DNA from: Devosia sp. Root413D1
GTDB taxonomy: Bacteria > Pseudomonadota > Alphaproteobacteria > Rhizobiales > Devosiaceae
Assembly: GCF_001425235.1 (NCBI RefSeq)
Contig: NZ_LMEA01000001.1
Span: 809,615-873,614 of the forward strand
Length of the DNA stretch: 64,000 bases
Direction of reading: 5' to 3'
Shown: positions 8,247 through 17,228 of the stretch, in pieces
How positions within the stretch are numbered: the stretch's first letter is position 1
How the letters are laid out: the number at the start of each line of letters is the position of its first letter
Translations under genes and position numbers: made by a program
Notes under the pieces: model-generated
The model's database searches: none
What the model was told of the DNA's origin: nothing
The model's input: the letters and a program-made list of their open reading frames with translations, nothing else

Positions 8247-10910
8247 ATGAGGTCTTCGGGGGGTTGGCGGCGCCTGTTCGCCGCAACGCTGGCAGTCGAG
8301 CTGTCGCTCGCCATGATGCTGGCGCCGGCACGGGCGGCCGATGTCGACATTTCCACCAGCACCACCACCGGGGTGAACCTCAACCTCTATGCCGGTACCA
8401 CGGTCGACATCCTCTCGGGCGTCGCGGTCAGCAACACCCTGGGCGGGCCGACGGTCAGCGGCACCGGCACCTGGGCGCTCGGCAACCACGGCAGCGTCAG
8501 CGGGCAGATCAAGCTCGACGGTGCCGGCTCCATGGTCACCAATTCGGGCCTCGTCACCGGCGGCAATGCCATCACGCTGCTCGGCGGCGGCACCGTGGTC
8601 AACGAGCTGGGCGCGACCATTAACGCCACCAGCAGCGGTATCAGCATCGGCAAGTTCCCCAGCGGCGGGAATCCCGGCGTCGGCCCGGGCGTCGTCGTCA
8701 ATTCCGGCACCATCACCCAGGTCGTCGCCGGCGGCGACCTGGTGCTGCTGCAGTTCGGCGGCTCAGTGACCAACACCGCCACCGGCGTGATCACCGGCAA
8801 CAGTTCCGGCAACGCCGTATCGATCGGCCAGGGCAGCGAGCGCACGGTGATCAACTCGGGCTCGATCATCAACACGCGGCTGACTGGCTTCTCCACCGGC
8901 GTGTTCGTGCAGGGTGGGCCGAGCATCATCACCAACAACGCCGGCGCCGTGATCAAGGGCGGCTATAATGGCGTCTATGCCAGCGCCACCGGGGTGCTGA
9001 CCTTCAGTAATGCCGGCACCGTCGAATCGACCGGCAGCAGCGCCAGTTCCAAGGCAGTGGAGGCGACCGGCGGCGGCACTTTCCTCAACTCCGGCACCAT
9101 CAGGTCGGCAGCGGGCGACGGGCTCTACCTCAACGCCGCCGGCACGGTGACCAACTCGGGCACCATCACCGGCGCCGTCAACGCCATCAACTTCAACGGC
9201 AGCAGCACCCGCACCCTGAAGCTCGATACCGGCTCGGTGCTCAACGGGCTGGTAAAGGGCGGCACCGGCACTGACAACCTGATCCTTCTCGGAACCGGCA
9301 GCGAAAGCGTCGCCAAGTTCCTCAACTTCGATACCCTGTCCATGCAGGGCAGCGCCTGGACGCTGAACGACGCCGGCAGCTTTTCGACCAGTGCCGAGGT
9401 GCAGGCCGGCGTGCTGAGCATTCTGGGCACGCTCACCAGTCCGACGATCGAGATCCGGGCGCTCGGCACGGTCAAGGGCACCGGCACGCTGGCGGGCGCG
9501 GTGAACAATGCCGGCACCGTCGACGTCTCGGCCGGCACGCTGAACATCAGCGGCAGCTATGGCAACGAGGCGGGCGGCACCTTCAGGGTCGGCGTTACGC
9601 CCGCGGCGGCCGCTGGGCATCTCGCCGTCTCGGGCGTCGCCATGCTGGCCGGCGGCACGGTCAGCGTTACCGCTGCGAGCGGCTCCTATGCGCTGGGCAG
9701 CGCCTATCAGATCCTCACCGCCTCGAGCGTCAGCGGCGCGTTCACCGGCCTCGTCGACGACTCGGCGTTCCTGCAGTTCGTGCTCGACTACGACACACCT
9801 GGCGAGGTGTGGCTGCGCGTTTCGGCGATCGCCAACCTCCCCGCGATCGCCGAGACGCCAAACCAGCTCGCCACCGCCACCGCGCTGCAGGCGCTGCCAT
9901 CGAGCCCGCTGTTCGATGTCGTGGTGCCGCTGAACACCGCCGATGCGCTCGAGGCCTTCGACGATCTCTCGGGCGAGGTGCATGCCTCACTGTTGCGCGC
10001 CCTGGCCGATGCCAGCCGACACCAGCGCGACGTGGGCCTGGACCGGGTCGACGCCGCGTTCGCGGCGCTTGCCGAAAGCCAGGTCGGCGCGCGCAACGTC
10101 TGGGCCCGCGGCTACGGCGGCGCCGGCACGGTGGATGGCGACGGCAACGCCGCCGGCTTCGACTTCGGTGCCGGCGGCTTGCTGCTCGGCGCTGACGGCT
10201 TGGTGAGCCGTGAGGTGTTCCTCGGCGTATTGGCGGGGATCGGTGGGGTCGCGGTCGACCTGCCCGAGCGGGACTCGCGGGCCGAAGCGACCACCTACCA
10301 GCTTGGCCTCTATGGCGGCGCGGCGCTGGGCGAAGTACGGCTGGCATTCGGCGCCGGTTTGGCTTCGAACCAGGTGTCGGCGACCCGCACCCCGAGCTTC
10401 ACCGGCTTCAGCGAGACGGTCACGACGGACTACGCTACGACGACGGCGCAACTGTTCGGCGAACTCGGCTATGCGTTCGAACTCGGTGAGGTGACGCTGA
10501 CGCCGTTTGTCCGCGCCGCGCTGATCGGCCAGTCGGGCGGGCGTTACGGCGAGAGCGGCGGCGACGCGGCCCTGAGCGGCGCTTCAGAAGACATCGGGGC
10601 GGCAGTGCTGACCGCCGGTCTCAAGGCGGCGCGCCGCTTCGTGCTCGGTGATGGCCTGGTGGTCGCCGCTCGCGGCAGCATCGCGCTGCAGCGCACCACC
10701 GGCGACCAGCCGACCGCCACGCACGGTTTTGCCGGCGGCACGCCATTCACGGGGAGCGGGGTCAAGCCGGATGACACCGCATTGCTGCTCGAAGCCGGGC
10801 TCGGCACTGAGCTGGCGCCGGGCGTGAGCCTCGATCTCGGCTACCAGGGCCAGTTCGGCAGCGCGCAATCGGCCCAGGCGGTGAAGCTCACGCTGTCGGG
10901 GAGGTTCTGA
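8247..10910 (+). CDS. autotransporter (type Va) outer-membrane protein
   Basis: An 887-residue secreted protein. Residues 1-31 are a Sec signal peptide ending near ARAAD. Residues ~32-530 are a low-complexity passenger with repeated N-S-G-T-I and Gly-Asn turns typical of a right-handed beta-helix. Residues ~610-887 are an autotransporter beta-barrel that ends in the expected terminal aromatic residue (SGRF). It probably displays or releases an adhesin-like stalk. It stands alone, flanked by repeats, and no protease or lipase motif is visible in the passenger. ATG 8247 is the only start that keeps the signal peptide intact. Confidence 0.88.
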   Translation: MRSSGGWRRLFAATLAVELSLAMMLAPARAADVDISTSTTTGVNLNLYAGTTVDILSGVAVSNTLGGPTVSGTGTWALGNHGSVSGQIKLDGAGSMVTNSGLVTGGNAITLLGGGTVVNELGATINATSSGISIGKFPSGGNPGVGPGVVVNSGTITQVVAGGDLVLLQFGGSVTNTATGVITGNSSGNAVSIGQGSERTVINSGSIINTRLTGFSTGVFVQGGPSIITNNAGAVIKGGYNGVYASATGVLTFSNAGTVESTGSSASSKAVEATGGGTFLNSGTIRSAAGDGLYLNAAGTVTNSGTITGAVNAINFNGSSTRTLKLDTGSVLNGLVKGGTGTDNLILLGTGSESVAKFLNFDTLSMQGSAWTLNDAGSFSTSAEVQAGVLSILGTLTSPTIEIRALGTVKGTGTLAGAVNNAGTVDVSAGTLNISGSYGNEAGGTFRVGVTPAAAAGHLAVSGVAMLAGGTVSVTAASGSYALGSAYQILTASSVSGAFTGLVDDSAFLQFVLDYDTPGEVWLRVSAIANLPAIAETPNQLATATALQALPSSPLFDVVVPLNTADALEAFDDLSGEVHASLLRALADASRHQRDVGLDRVDAAFAALAESQVGARNVWARGYGGAGTVDGDGNAAGFDFGAGGLLLGADGLVSREVFLGVLAGIGGVAVDLPERDSRAEATTYQLGLYGGAALGEVRLAFGAGLASNQVSATRTPSFTGFSETVTTDYATTTAQLFGELGYAFELGEVTLTPFVRAALIGQSGGRYGESGGDAALSGASEDIGAAVLTAGLKAARRFVLGDGLVVAARGSIALQRTTGDQPTATHGFAGGTPFTGSGVKPDDTALLLEAGLGTELAPGVSLDLGYQGQFGSAQSAQAVKLTLSGRF

Positions 10911-10964
10911 GACGCGGCCCCAGGGCCGGTGCGGGCTGCCCCCAGTACGTTCCACCTACTCGAT

Positions 10965-11042
10965 GTCATCCCAACGAAAGCTGGGACCCAACTCACAGCC
11001 TGCGCCAGCGGAAGGATGGGTCCCTGCTTTCGCCGGGATGAC
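10965..11042. repeat. family A REP-like palindromic element, copy 2
   Basis: A 78-bp palindrome starting GTCATCCC and ending GGGATGAC, with ACGAAAGCTGGG and CCTGCTTTCGCC arms. It lies between the autotransporter gene and the DUF763 gene; a fragment of family B (10924-10944) is just before it. Confidence 0.85.
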
Positions 11043-11143
11043 ATCCGGTTGGGAGGGGAGGCTGAGCATAGCTCCGGCTCGCAGTCAGTTTGTTTCTCTT
11101 TTGTTCCCATGCTACAATCGCGGGCGAACAAGGAAAACACCCC

Positions 11144-12406
11144 ATGGCCAATCGAGGCGGGAGCGCCGATCTGCCCTTGCATGGCGGGCGGGTGCCGAAA
11201 TGGCTGAGCGAGCGCATGGCGCGGCTCGGCGCGGTGATCTGCCAGGCCATCGTCATGGAATATGGCCGCGACGAGCTGCTGAGCCGGCTGGCCCATCCGT
11301 TCTGGTTCCAGTCGTTCGGCGCGGTCATGGGGATGGATTGGCACTCCTCCGGCATCACCACCAGCGTGATCGGCGCGCTGAAGGGCGGCCTCCGGCCGCT
11401 GGAGCGCGAACTGGGTCTGCATGTCTGCGGCGGACGCGGCCGGCATTCGCGCAAGACCCCCGACGAACTGGTGGCGATCGGCAACCGCGTCGGCTTTGAC
11501 GGCGCGGCGCTGGCCAAGACCAGCCGGCTGGTCGCCAAGGTCGACAGCGCCGCGGTGCAGGATGGGTTCGAGCTTTATCTGCACGGCTTCATCGTCGCCG
11601 ATGACGGCCATTGGGTGGTGGTGCAGCAGGGGATGAAGGGCGATACCAAAACCGCGCGACGCTATCACTGGCGCTCTGAGGGTCTCAGGAGCTTTGTCGA
11701 GCAGCCGCACGCGGCGATCGAGGGCGCCGGGCAGGGGACGATCGTCAACCTGACCGATGTTCGGGCGGCGCGCTCGCGCAGCTCGCAGGTCGATATCCTC
11801 GGCGGCATGGGCCCGGATGCCATCGTGCGCGAGGTCGGTCGGATCGAGGGGATCGCCGAACCGGCGCCGGTCGAAGACGATCAGCCGCTGCTGCCGCATC
11901 TGGTGATGCCGGAGCATCACGACATCCGCCCCAAGGACGTGATGCTGCGCCGGCTGCACGGCAGTCTCGCCGCGGCGGCCGATCGGGCGCCCACCGATTT
12001 CACCGAACTGCTGCTGGTGCCGGGCGTTGGGGCGCGCACCGTGCGGGCGCTGGCCCAAGTGGCCGAGGTGGTGCATGGCGCACCACACCGCTTCGCCGAT
12101 CCGGCCCGCTTCGCCATGGCGCATGGCGGCAAGGACAGCCATCCGTTCCCGGTGCCGCTGAAAGTCTACGACGAGACCATCCGGGTGCTGAAATCGGCGG
12201 TCGGCAAGGCGAGGCTCGGCCGTGACGAGGAGCTCGACGCGATCAAGCGGCTCGACCGGCAATCGCGCCAGCTCGAGGCCGGCGCCACCGGCCCGAGCTT
12301 TAGCGAGTTCATCGCCGAGGAGCGTCGCCGGGCTCCCGAATATGGCGGGCGCACCGTGTTCGATGACCTGCCCAGCGCTTATGCCCGGGCCAAGATGCGG
12401 GTATAG
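11144..12406 (+). CDS. DUF763 domain-containing protein
   Basis: A 420-residue member of the DUF763 family. It starts with the family hallmark ADLPLHGGRVPKWL near residues 7-20, and a helix-hairpin-helix-like LLVPGVGARTVRAL segment near residues 290-303 suggests nucleic-acid contact. The biochemical function of the family is not established; it is found in many bacteria and archaea. ATG 11144 follows an AGGA site; in-frame codons before it are excluded because they lack the conserved N-terminus. The gene sits alone between repeats and a GNAT-like gene. Confidence 0.85.
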   Translation: MANRGGSADLPLHGGRVPKWLSERMARLGAVICQAIVMEYGRDELLSRLAHPFWFQSFGAVMGMDWHSSGITTSVIGALKGGLRPLERELGLHVCGGRGRHSRKTPDELVAIGNRVGFDGAALAKTSRLVAKVDSAAVQDGFELYLHGFIVADDGHWVVVQQGMKGDTKTARRYHWRSEGLRSFVEQPHAAIEGAGQGTIVNLTDVRAARSRSSQVDILGGMGPDAIVREVGRIEGIAEPAPVEDDQPLLPHLVMPEHHDIRPKDVMLRRLHGSLAAAADRAPTDFTELLLVPGVGARTVRALAQVAEVVHGAPHRFADPARFAMAHGGKDSHPFPVPLKVYDETIRVLKSAVGKARLGRDEELDAIKRLDRQSRQLEAGATGPSFSEFIAEERRRAPEYGGRTVFDDLPSAYARAKMRV

Positions 12407-12443
12407 CGATCGGGTCTGACCAGCGGACGCCCGAGAGATCAGC

Positions 12444-13226
12444 ATGTCTACCGATGATCAGTTCACCCTCGTTTCGGCCGAGCAGCGGCCGGACCTGATC
12501 CCGGCATTCGCCGAGCTTGCAGCGCCGGTCTGGCCGGCCTTCATGGACGGCGACCGGGCGATCATCGAGTGTTGGGATCGCCTGTTCGATGCCGGCCTGT
12601 CCCGCTTCCAGTTCGTCGTGTTGCGCACCGGGCCCCGCGGAGCTGAACAGGTCGTGGCCAGCTCCAACAGCATTCCCTTCGCCTGGGCGCAGCCCGAGGA
12701 CGATGCGTCCCTGTCCGATGACGGCTGGGATGCGGTGCTCAGCGCCGGCGTGGAGGCCTTTGTCGCCGGCCGGCCCGTCAACACGCTCTCGGCGCTGTCG
12801 ATCGTCGTGGCGCCCGAGCTTCGCGGCTCCGACTTGGCCGAGCGTCTGCTGCGCAACATGAAGGCCCGCGCCACAAAGGACGGCTTGCAGGCGCTGGTGG
12901 CGCCGGTCCGTCCGACACGGAAGCCGAGCTACCCGCTGACCTCGTTCGCCGACTATCTGGGCTGGACGACCGACAGCGGCGCTCCGTTCGATCCCTGGGT
13001 GCGCAAGCACTGGCAACTGGGGGCCCGCATCGTCAAGGTCGCGCCCCGCTCGATGACCGTGGCGGCACCGCTGTCACAATGGACGGACTGGACCGGTCTC
13101 CGCTTTCCGGTCTCGGGCCGCTTCCACCTGCCGGGTGGCCTGGCGCCACTCGTCGTCGACTGCTCTGCCGGAACCGGGCTGTATGAGGAACCCAACGTCT
13201 GGATGCGGCATCCGCTGGAGCCGTGA
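12444..13226 (+). CDS. GNAT-like N-acetyltransferase, hypothetical
   Basis: A 260-residue soluble protein. The central region resembles a GNAT acetyl-CoA-binding fold: a beta-strand LSALSIVVAPELRGSDLAER followed by a helix, where R-G-S-D-L-A occupies the place of the Q/RxxGxG/A signature. The C-terminal third is unusual for the family and rich in Trp and Pro. The start ATG lies 37 bases after the DUF763 stop, with GAGAG upstream, so the two may be co-transcribed. The acceptor is unknown. Confidence 0.65.
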   Translation: MSTDDQFTLVSAEQRPDLIPAFAELAAPVWPAFMDGDRAIIECWDRLFDAGLSRFQFVVLRTGPRGAEQVVASSNSIPFAWAQPEDDASLSDDGWDAVLSAGVEAFVAGRPVNTLSALSIVVAPELRGSDLAERLLRNMKARATKDGLQALVAPVRPTRKPSYPLTSFADYLGWTTDSGAPFDPWVRKHWQLGARIVKVAPRSMTVAAPLSQWTDWTGLRFPVSGRFHLPGGLAPLVVDCSAGTGLYEEPNVWMRHPLEP

Positions 13227-13305
13227 GCTGGGGTGCCTGCTCGCGGCCTGCGCCGGATGACACCGGTCACTGGGGAAAGCCGCACTCAAACAGCAGAAAA
13301 TGAAC

Positions 13306-13334
13306 GGGCCGGGCGGAGACCATCCGCCCGGCCC
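13306..13334. terminator. strong hairpin terminator between converging genes
   Basis: Perfect twelve-base arms GGGCCGGGCGGA and TCCGCCCGGCCC surround a five-base loop. Read on the minus strand it is followed by GTTCATTTTC, so it most probably terminates the dehydratase gene that ends at 13355. Confidence 0.75.
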
Positions 13335-13354
13335 GGACTCAATACCGCCGACGA

Positions 13355-14557
13355 TCAGTCGAAGAAGCCGGCGTCCTCTTCCTTGAGGTAGCGCTTGGCC
13401 GCCTTGGCATCGATGTCGAGGCCGAGGCCGGGCCCCGGCAAGAGGTCGACATGGCTGTCGACGACGATCGGTCCGGAGGGCAGGCCCGTGACGATCTCGT
13501 TCCAGAACTCGTCGGAGGCCGACGGATACTCGAAGGCGATATAGTTGGCCGGCAGCGTGGCGCAGACATTGATCAGCGCGCCGAGACCGAGCAGGCCATT
13601 CGCCGTGCCGTGCGGCGCCATCATGATCGAGTGCATATAGGCGTGCTCGGCCACCCACTTGAGCTCGGCAATGCCGCCGATATCGGCCGGATCCGGACCG
13701 ACGACGCGCACCGCCTGGGTCTCGATCAGTTCCTTGAAGTTGTGGCGCAGGTAGATCTGCTCGCCGGTATGGATCGGCGTGGTGGTGGAGTTGGTGAGCT
13801 CACGATAGGCCTGCGGGTTGACCCACGGCACGTAGTCGCCGGTGAGCATGTCCTCGAGCCACATGATGTTGTATTTTTCGACGGCATTGGCGAACTTGAT
13901 GGCGTCGTTGAGGAACCAGCCGGGGCCGCAGTCGAGCGCCAGGCTCACTTTGTCGCCCAGCGCTTCCTTCATCGCGATGACGCAGTCGAGCAGGTAGTTG
14001 AAGCCGTGCTCGGAGATCTGCCCCTGGTCCATGGCGCCATGGTAGCCGGCCTTTTTGCCGATCGGGCCATAGTGGAAATCGGGGTAGCTGTCCTTCTGGC
14101 TGGAATGGAAGCTCAGCCCCTGCTTGACCATGAAGAAGTTCTGCGGCTGCTCGGCCATCCACTTGACGTCGGCGGCGAAATCCTCGGGCCGGTCGCCCGA
14201 GCGCTTGCGGCGCACCGAACCGTTATAGACCCGCACCTTGTCGCGCACCTTGCCGCCCAAGAGCTTGTAGGCAGGGACACCCGCTGCCTTGCCGGCAATG
14301 TCCCACAACGCGTGCTCGATCACCGACACCGCCGCGCCATAGGGCTTGAAGCTGCCGCGCTGGCGGATTTTCATCATGCAGCGCTCGACGTCGGTCGGGT
14401 CCTCGCCGATCAGCGCGTCGCGGAAATGCAGGATGAACGGCTTCAGGTAGGTCTTGGTGTATTCCACCTCGCCGATGCCGTAGATGCCCTCGTCGGTGAC
14501 GATGCGGACGATCGGATGCTTGCCGATAACGGCAACGCGCAGGTCGGTGATCTTCAT
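13355..14557 (-). CDS. enolase-superfamily sugar-acid dehydratase (mandelate racemase type)
   Basis: A 400-residue mandelate-racemase-group enzyme. Metal ligands are D209 (ALDCG), E235 (WLEDM) and E266 (TGEQIYL); D292 and H316 (MAPHGTAN) form the probable general-acid/base pair, with K145 on the opposite face. It should convert an aldonic or uronic acid to a 2-keto-3-deoxy acid. GGAGTT precedes ATG 14557. It is the second gene of a minus-strand pair with a GntR regulator and is divergent from the transporter/dehydratase operon at 15664. The substrate cannot be assigned from sequence. Confidence 0.87.
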   Translation of the reverse strand: MKITDLRVAVIGKHPIVRIVTDEGIYGIGEVEYTKTYLKPFILHFRDALIGEDPTDVERCMMKIRQRGSFKPYGAAVSVIEHALWDIAGKAAGVPAYKLLGGKVRDKVRVYNGSVRRKRSGDRPEDFAADVKWMAEQPQNFFMVKQGLSFHSSQKDSYPDFHYGPIGKKAGYHGAMDQGQISEHGFNYLLDCVIAMKEALGDKVSLALDCGPGWFLNDAIKFANAVEKYNIMWLEDMLTGDYVPWVNPQAYRELTNSTTTPIHTGEQIYLRHNFKELIETQAVRVVGPDPADIGGIAELKWVAEHAYMHSIMMAPHGTANGLLGLGALINVCATLPANYIAFEYPSASDEFWNEIVTGLPSGPIVVDSHVDLLPGPGLGLDIDAKAAKRYLKEEDAGFFD

Positions 14558-14669
14558 GATAACTCCTCGTGCCTGCCGGGCGGCAGGCGTCTCCCAATCT
14601 GGCCGCCGGGGAGGCGGCCCCTCAAATAACTTTCGGCCGGCGGGACGGACCTTCCGCTGGCCCCTCGGA

Positions 14670-14713
14670 GCGCTTTCAGGAAAAGTTGTGAGACTTTTCC
14701 GGTTCGAAAGCGC
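14670..14713. repeat. nested palindrome, rhizobial intergenic-element-like hairpin
   Basis: An outer arm GCGCTTTC (14670-14677) pairs with GAAAGCGC (14706-14713), and an inner arm GGAAAAGT (14679-14686) pairs with ACTTTTCC (14693-14700). It lies just after the GntR stop codon and could act as a terminator or attenuator before the dehydratase. Similar palindromes are common intergenic elements in rhizobia. The rest of the 175-base gap contains a further small hairpin, GCCTGCC/GGCAGGC. Confidence 0.6.
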
Positions 14714-14732
14714 GACAAATCAAATACACGCC

Positions 14733-15425
14733 CTATCGGCGCAGGCTCCTCTGGGCGACGCCCATCTGCTCGATGATGTGGCGCCCCGAGCCCTCGACGT
14801 GGCGGGCGACAACCGCGGCGGCGCCATCGGCGTCCTGCGCCCGGATGCGGTCGATCAGGTCGCGATGCTCGCGCAGCACCGATTGGCGACGGCTCAGCGA
14901 GGTCGGAAAGCGCCGGCTGATGGCGCGCAGGATCTCGCGATGCTTCCACCACAGTTCGGCGGCGTGGCGGTTGTAATGGCGGTCATAGATGAACTGGTGA
15001 AAGCGGGTGTCGAGCCGGCCATGCAGCATCGGATCGGCAAAGTTCAGCGCTTCGATTTCGGCCTGGATGCGCTCCAGCTCGAGGATGTCGGCGTCTGAGA
15101 CGATCGACACGAACCAGCGAGTCAGCGCCGGCTCGATCAGCATCTCGATCTCGATGATGTCGCGCACGAAATCGGCATCGATCGGCCGCACCCGCGCCCC
15201 GCGGTTGGGCTCGATCAGGACGAAGCCTTCGCCACGCAACTGCTGCAGCGCTTCACGCACCGGATTGGTCGAGGTCTGGTAGTGCTCGGCAAGGTCCGCG
15301 ACCTTCAGTCGCTCATTGGGCCCCAACCGTCCCGAAACGATGTCCTCGCGGATCATCTCGTAGACGGAGGCCTGCTGCTCGAGGGTCTCCTCGGGCTGGT
15401 CCGACTTGACGGTCACCTCGCTCAT
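14733..15425 (-). CDS. GntR-family (FadR/FCD subfamily) transcriptional regulator
   Basis: A 230-residue regulator. The N-terminal winged helix spans about residues 18-85 (IREDIVSGRLGPNERLKVADL; STNPVREALQQL), followed by an all-helical FCD effector domain. Its conserved Asp/His positions (for example DTRFHQFIYD) typically bind a metal and a carboxylic acid. FCD regulators such as UxuR and ExuR sense hexuronates or aldonates. The gene is divergent from the 15664 transporter operon and upstream of the dehydratase at 13355, so it probably represses both sets until a sugar acid binds. Confidence 0.88.
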   Translation of the reverse strand: MSEVTVKSDQPEETLEQQASVYEMIREDIVSGRLGPNERLKVADLAEHYQTSTNPVREALQQLRGEGFVLIEPNRGARVRPIDADFVRDIIEIEMLIEPALTRWFVSIVSDADILELERIQAEIEALNFADPMLHGRLDTRFHQFIYDRHYNRHAAELWWKHREILRAISRRFPTSLSRRQSVLREHRDLIDRIRAQDADGAAAVVARHVEGSGRHIIEQMGVAQRSLRR

Positions 15426-15501
15426 TGGTTCTGTTTATGCAGCTTTTTTGGGCAAGCCAAGCCCCGTTCGCACGCAAAGCGCGCAAAATAATGTACGACT
15501 T

Positions 15502-15522
15502 TGGTGATGTTGACATACACCA
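15502..15522. promoter_or_regulatory. operator-like dyad in the divergent gntR/transporter promoter region
   Basis: TGGTG-N11-CACCA overlaps a TTGACA hexamer at 15510-15515. It is in the gap between the divergent GntR regulator and the ABC transporter operon. No convincing -10 element was found at ideal spacing. Confidence 0.45.
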
Positions 15523-15663
15523 GTTTTGCTGGAAATCTGCCATACTAGTTGGGAAAAGCCGGCGCCAAGCCCGGTTCCCGAGGCGAGAACAGCGCACGCT
15601 GTAAAGGGCTTTGCTGCGGCTATGGGCCGGGCAACGCCCTGATTTGAGGAGGAGGATTTCTCA

Positions 15664-17154
15664 ATGCATATGAACACCGGCCGGCGTCTGCTTGGCCTTT
15701 CGATGGCGGTGCTGAGCGCTGCCACCATGCTGACGACGGCGACGACCGCGTCCTACGCCCAGAGCGTGGACCTGAGCAAATGGTCGCCGGAATACGTCAA
15801 GTCGATCGCCGGCACCAAGCAGTTCGACGCTGCCAAGGATTGCGGCGCGGTTGTGCCGAACGATTACACCGGTTCCGTCAGCTACTGGTACACCGGCCCG
15901 TTCGAAGCCGACCCGCAGATCGCGCATGACCAGGACAAGGCGTTCTGGGAGGCCTTCAAGGCCGCCTATCCGAACATCACCACCGAAGTCCAGTCGATCA
16001 CCTATAACGAACTGCTCGACAAGTTCCGCACCTCGCTGCTCGGCAACTCGGCTCCGGCCGTTATCCGCCTGCAGATCCTGGGTGGCGTCGAGTTCGCCGC
16101 CAAAGGCTACCTGCAGCCGCTGAAGCCGGAAGATGTCGGCTACACCGCCGCGGACTTCTGGCCCGGCGCGCTGAAGTCGGTGACTTACGAGGGTGTCAGC
16201 TACGGCCTGCCGACCAACAACGAAACCATGGCGATGATCTGGAACGCCAAGGTGTTCAAGGATGCCGGGCTCGACCCGGAAAGCCCGCCGGCCACCTGGG
16301 ACGATGTCGTCGCCTATTCCAAGCAGATCAACGAGAAGCTGGGCATCCCGGGCTACGGCCTCGTCGCCAAGCAGAACGCCGGCAATACCCCGTTCCGCTT
16401 CATGCCGCAGCTCTGGGCCTATGGTGGCGGTGCCCTCGACGAGGCCTCGGCCGAGCCGGGCTACAAGGACGTCTGGATCAACAACGCCGGCTCCAAGCAG
16501 GCGCTGCAGGCTGCCTACCAGATGTACGCCGTCGACAAGTCGGTCCCGACTTCGGCGCTGACCAACACGCAGGGTGAAAACCAGGCGCCGTTCATCGCCG
16601 GCAAGCTCGGCATGATGATTGCCCACCCGGCCGAATACGCCAAGATGAACGATCTCGCGTCCAAGGCGACCGGCACCGACAAGGTAGTTGCCGACGAAGT
16701 GGTCGCCAACATGCGCTACGGCCTGATCCCCACCGGTCCCGACGGCAAGCGCGCCGTGGTGTTCGGCGGCTCCAACATCCATGTGGTGAAGCCCGAGTTC
16801 GTGCAGGGTGGCAAGGTGGACGAGCAGGCCGTCAAGGCGCTGATCTGCTTCTGGGACAGCCCGGAATGGTCGACCAAGCTCGCCTGGGTCGGCTCCAACC
16901 CCGGCAACATCAATGGCTTCCTGACGGACGCCATGAAGGAACGTCTCGACACCATCAAGTTCCTCGACGTCACCACCTCGATGCTGCCCAATGGTATCCC
17001 GTTCCCGGTGATCCCGCAGGCGCCGGAAATCATGAACATCATCGTTCCGGATATGCTGCAGAACGCCCTCACCGGCAACATGACCGTCGACCAGGCGGCC
17101 GAGGATGCAGCCACCAAGGTCAAGGCCATCGTCGACGGCGGCGGCGGCATCTGA
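15664..17154 (+). CDS. ABC transporter, sugar substrate-binding protein (family 1)
   Basis: A 496-residue extracellular solute-binding protein with an N-terminal signal peptide of about 33 residues ending ASYAQ. The body has the family 1 pattern, including AFWEAFKAAYPNITTEV, an ALK/YEG-VSYGLPTNNETM segment and a Trp-rich C-terminus. It should capture an oligosaccharide or sugar acid in the periplasm. A strong GAGGAGGAGGA ribosome site precedes the ATG. It is the first gene of an operon with two permeases, an ATPase, three dehydratases and an RraA-like aldolase. A hairpin after its stop codon fits the usual higher expression of the binding protein. Confidence 0.92.
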   Translation: MHMNTGRRLLGLSMAVLSAATMLTTATTASYAQSVDLSKWSPEYVKSIAGTKQFDAAKDCGAVVPNDYTGSVSYWYTGPFEADPQIAHDQDKAFWEAFKAAYPNITTEVQSITYNELLDKFRTSLLGNSAPAVIRLQILGGVEFAAKGYLQPLKPEDVGYTAADFWPGALKSVTYEGVSYGLPTNNETMAMIWNAKVFKDAGLDPESPPATWDDVVAYSKQINEKLGIPGYGLVAKQNAGNTPFRFMPQLWAYGGGALDEASAEPGYKDVWINNAGSKQALQAAYQMYAVDKSVPTSALTNTQGENQAPFIAGKLGMMIAHPAEYAKMNDLASKATGTDKVVADEVVANMRYGLIPTGPDGKRAVVFGGSNIHVVKPEFVQGGKVDEQAVKALICFWDSPEWSTKLAWVGSNPGNINGFLTDAMKERLDTIKFLDVTTSMLPNGIPFPVIPQAPEIMNIIVPDMLQNALTGNMTVDQAAEDAATKVKAIVDGGGGI

Positions 17155-17175
17155 TCGCCTGCTGAAGCACTCTCG

Positions 17176-17199
17176 GACCGGCGGCACCCGTCGCCGGTC
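17176..17199 (+). terminator. intercistronic hairpin after the binding-protein gene
   Basis: GACCGGCG and CGCCGGTC arms surround an eight-base loop, followed by a short pyrimidine run. It lies between the binding-protein gene and the first permease and probably stabilises or partly terminates the upstream message. Confidence 0.5.
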
Positions 17200-17228
17200 T
17201 CTCCTCTTCACAACCAGGGTTATGCGCT

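Noticed and set aside
15661..17211. 516-codon minus-strand frame opposite the sugar-binding protein gene
   Set aside because: Mirrors the codon structure of the real gene; no start signal or domain.
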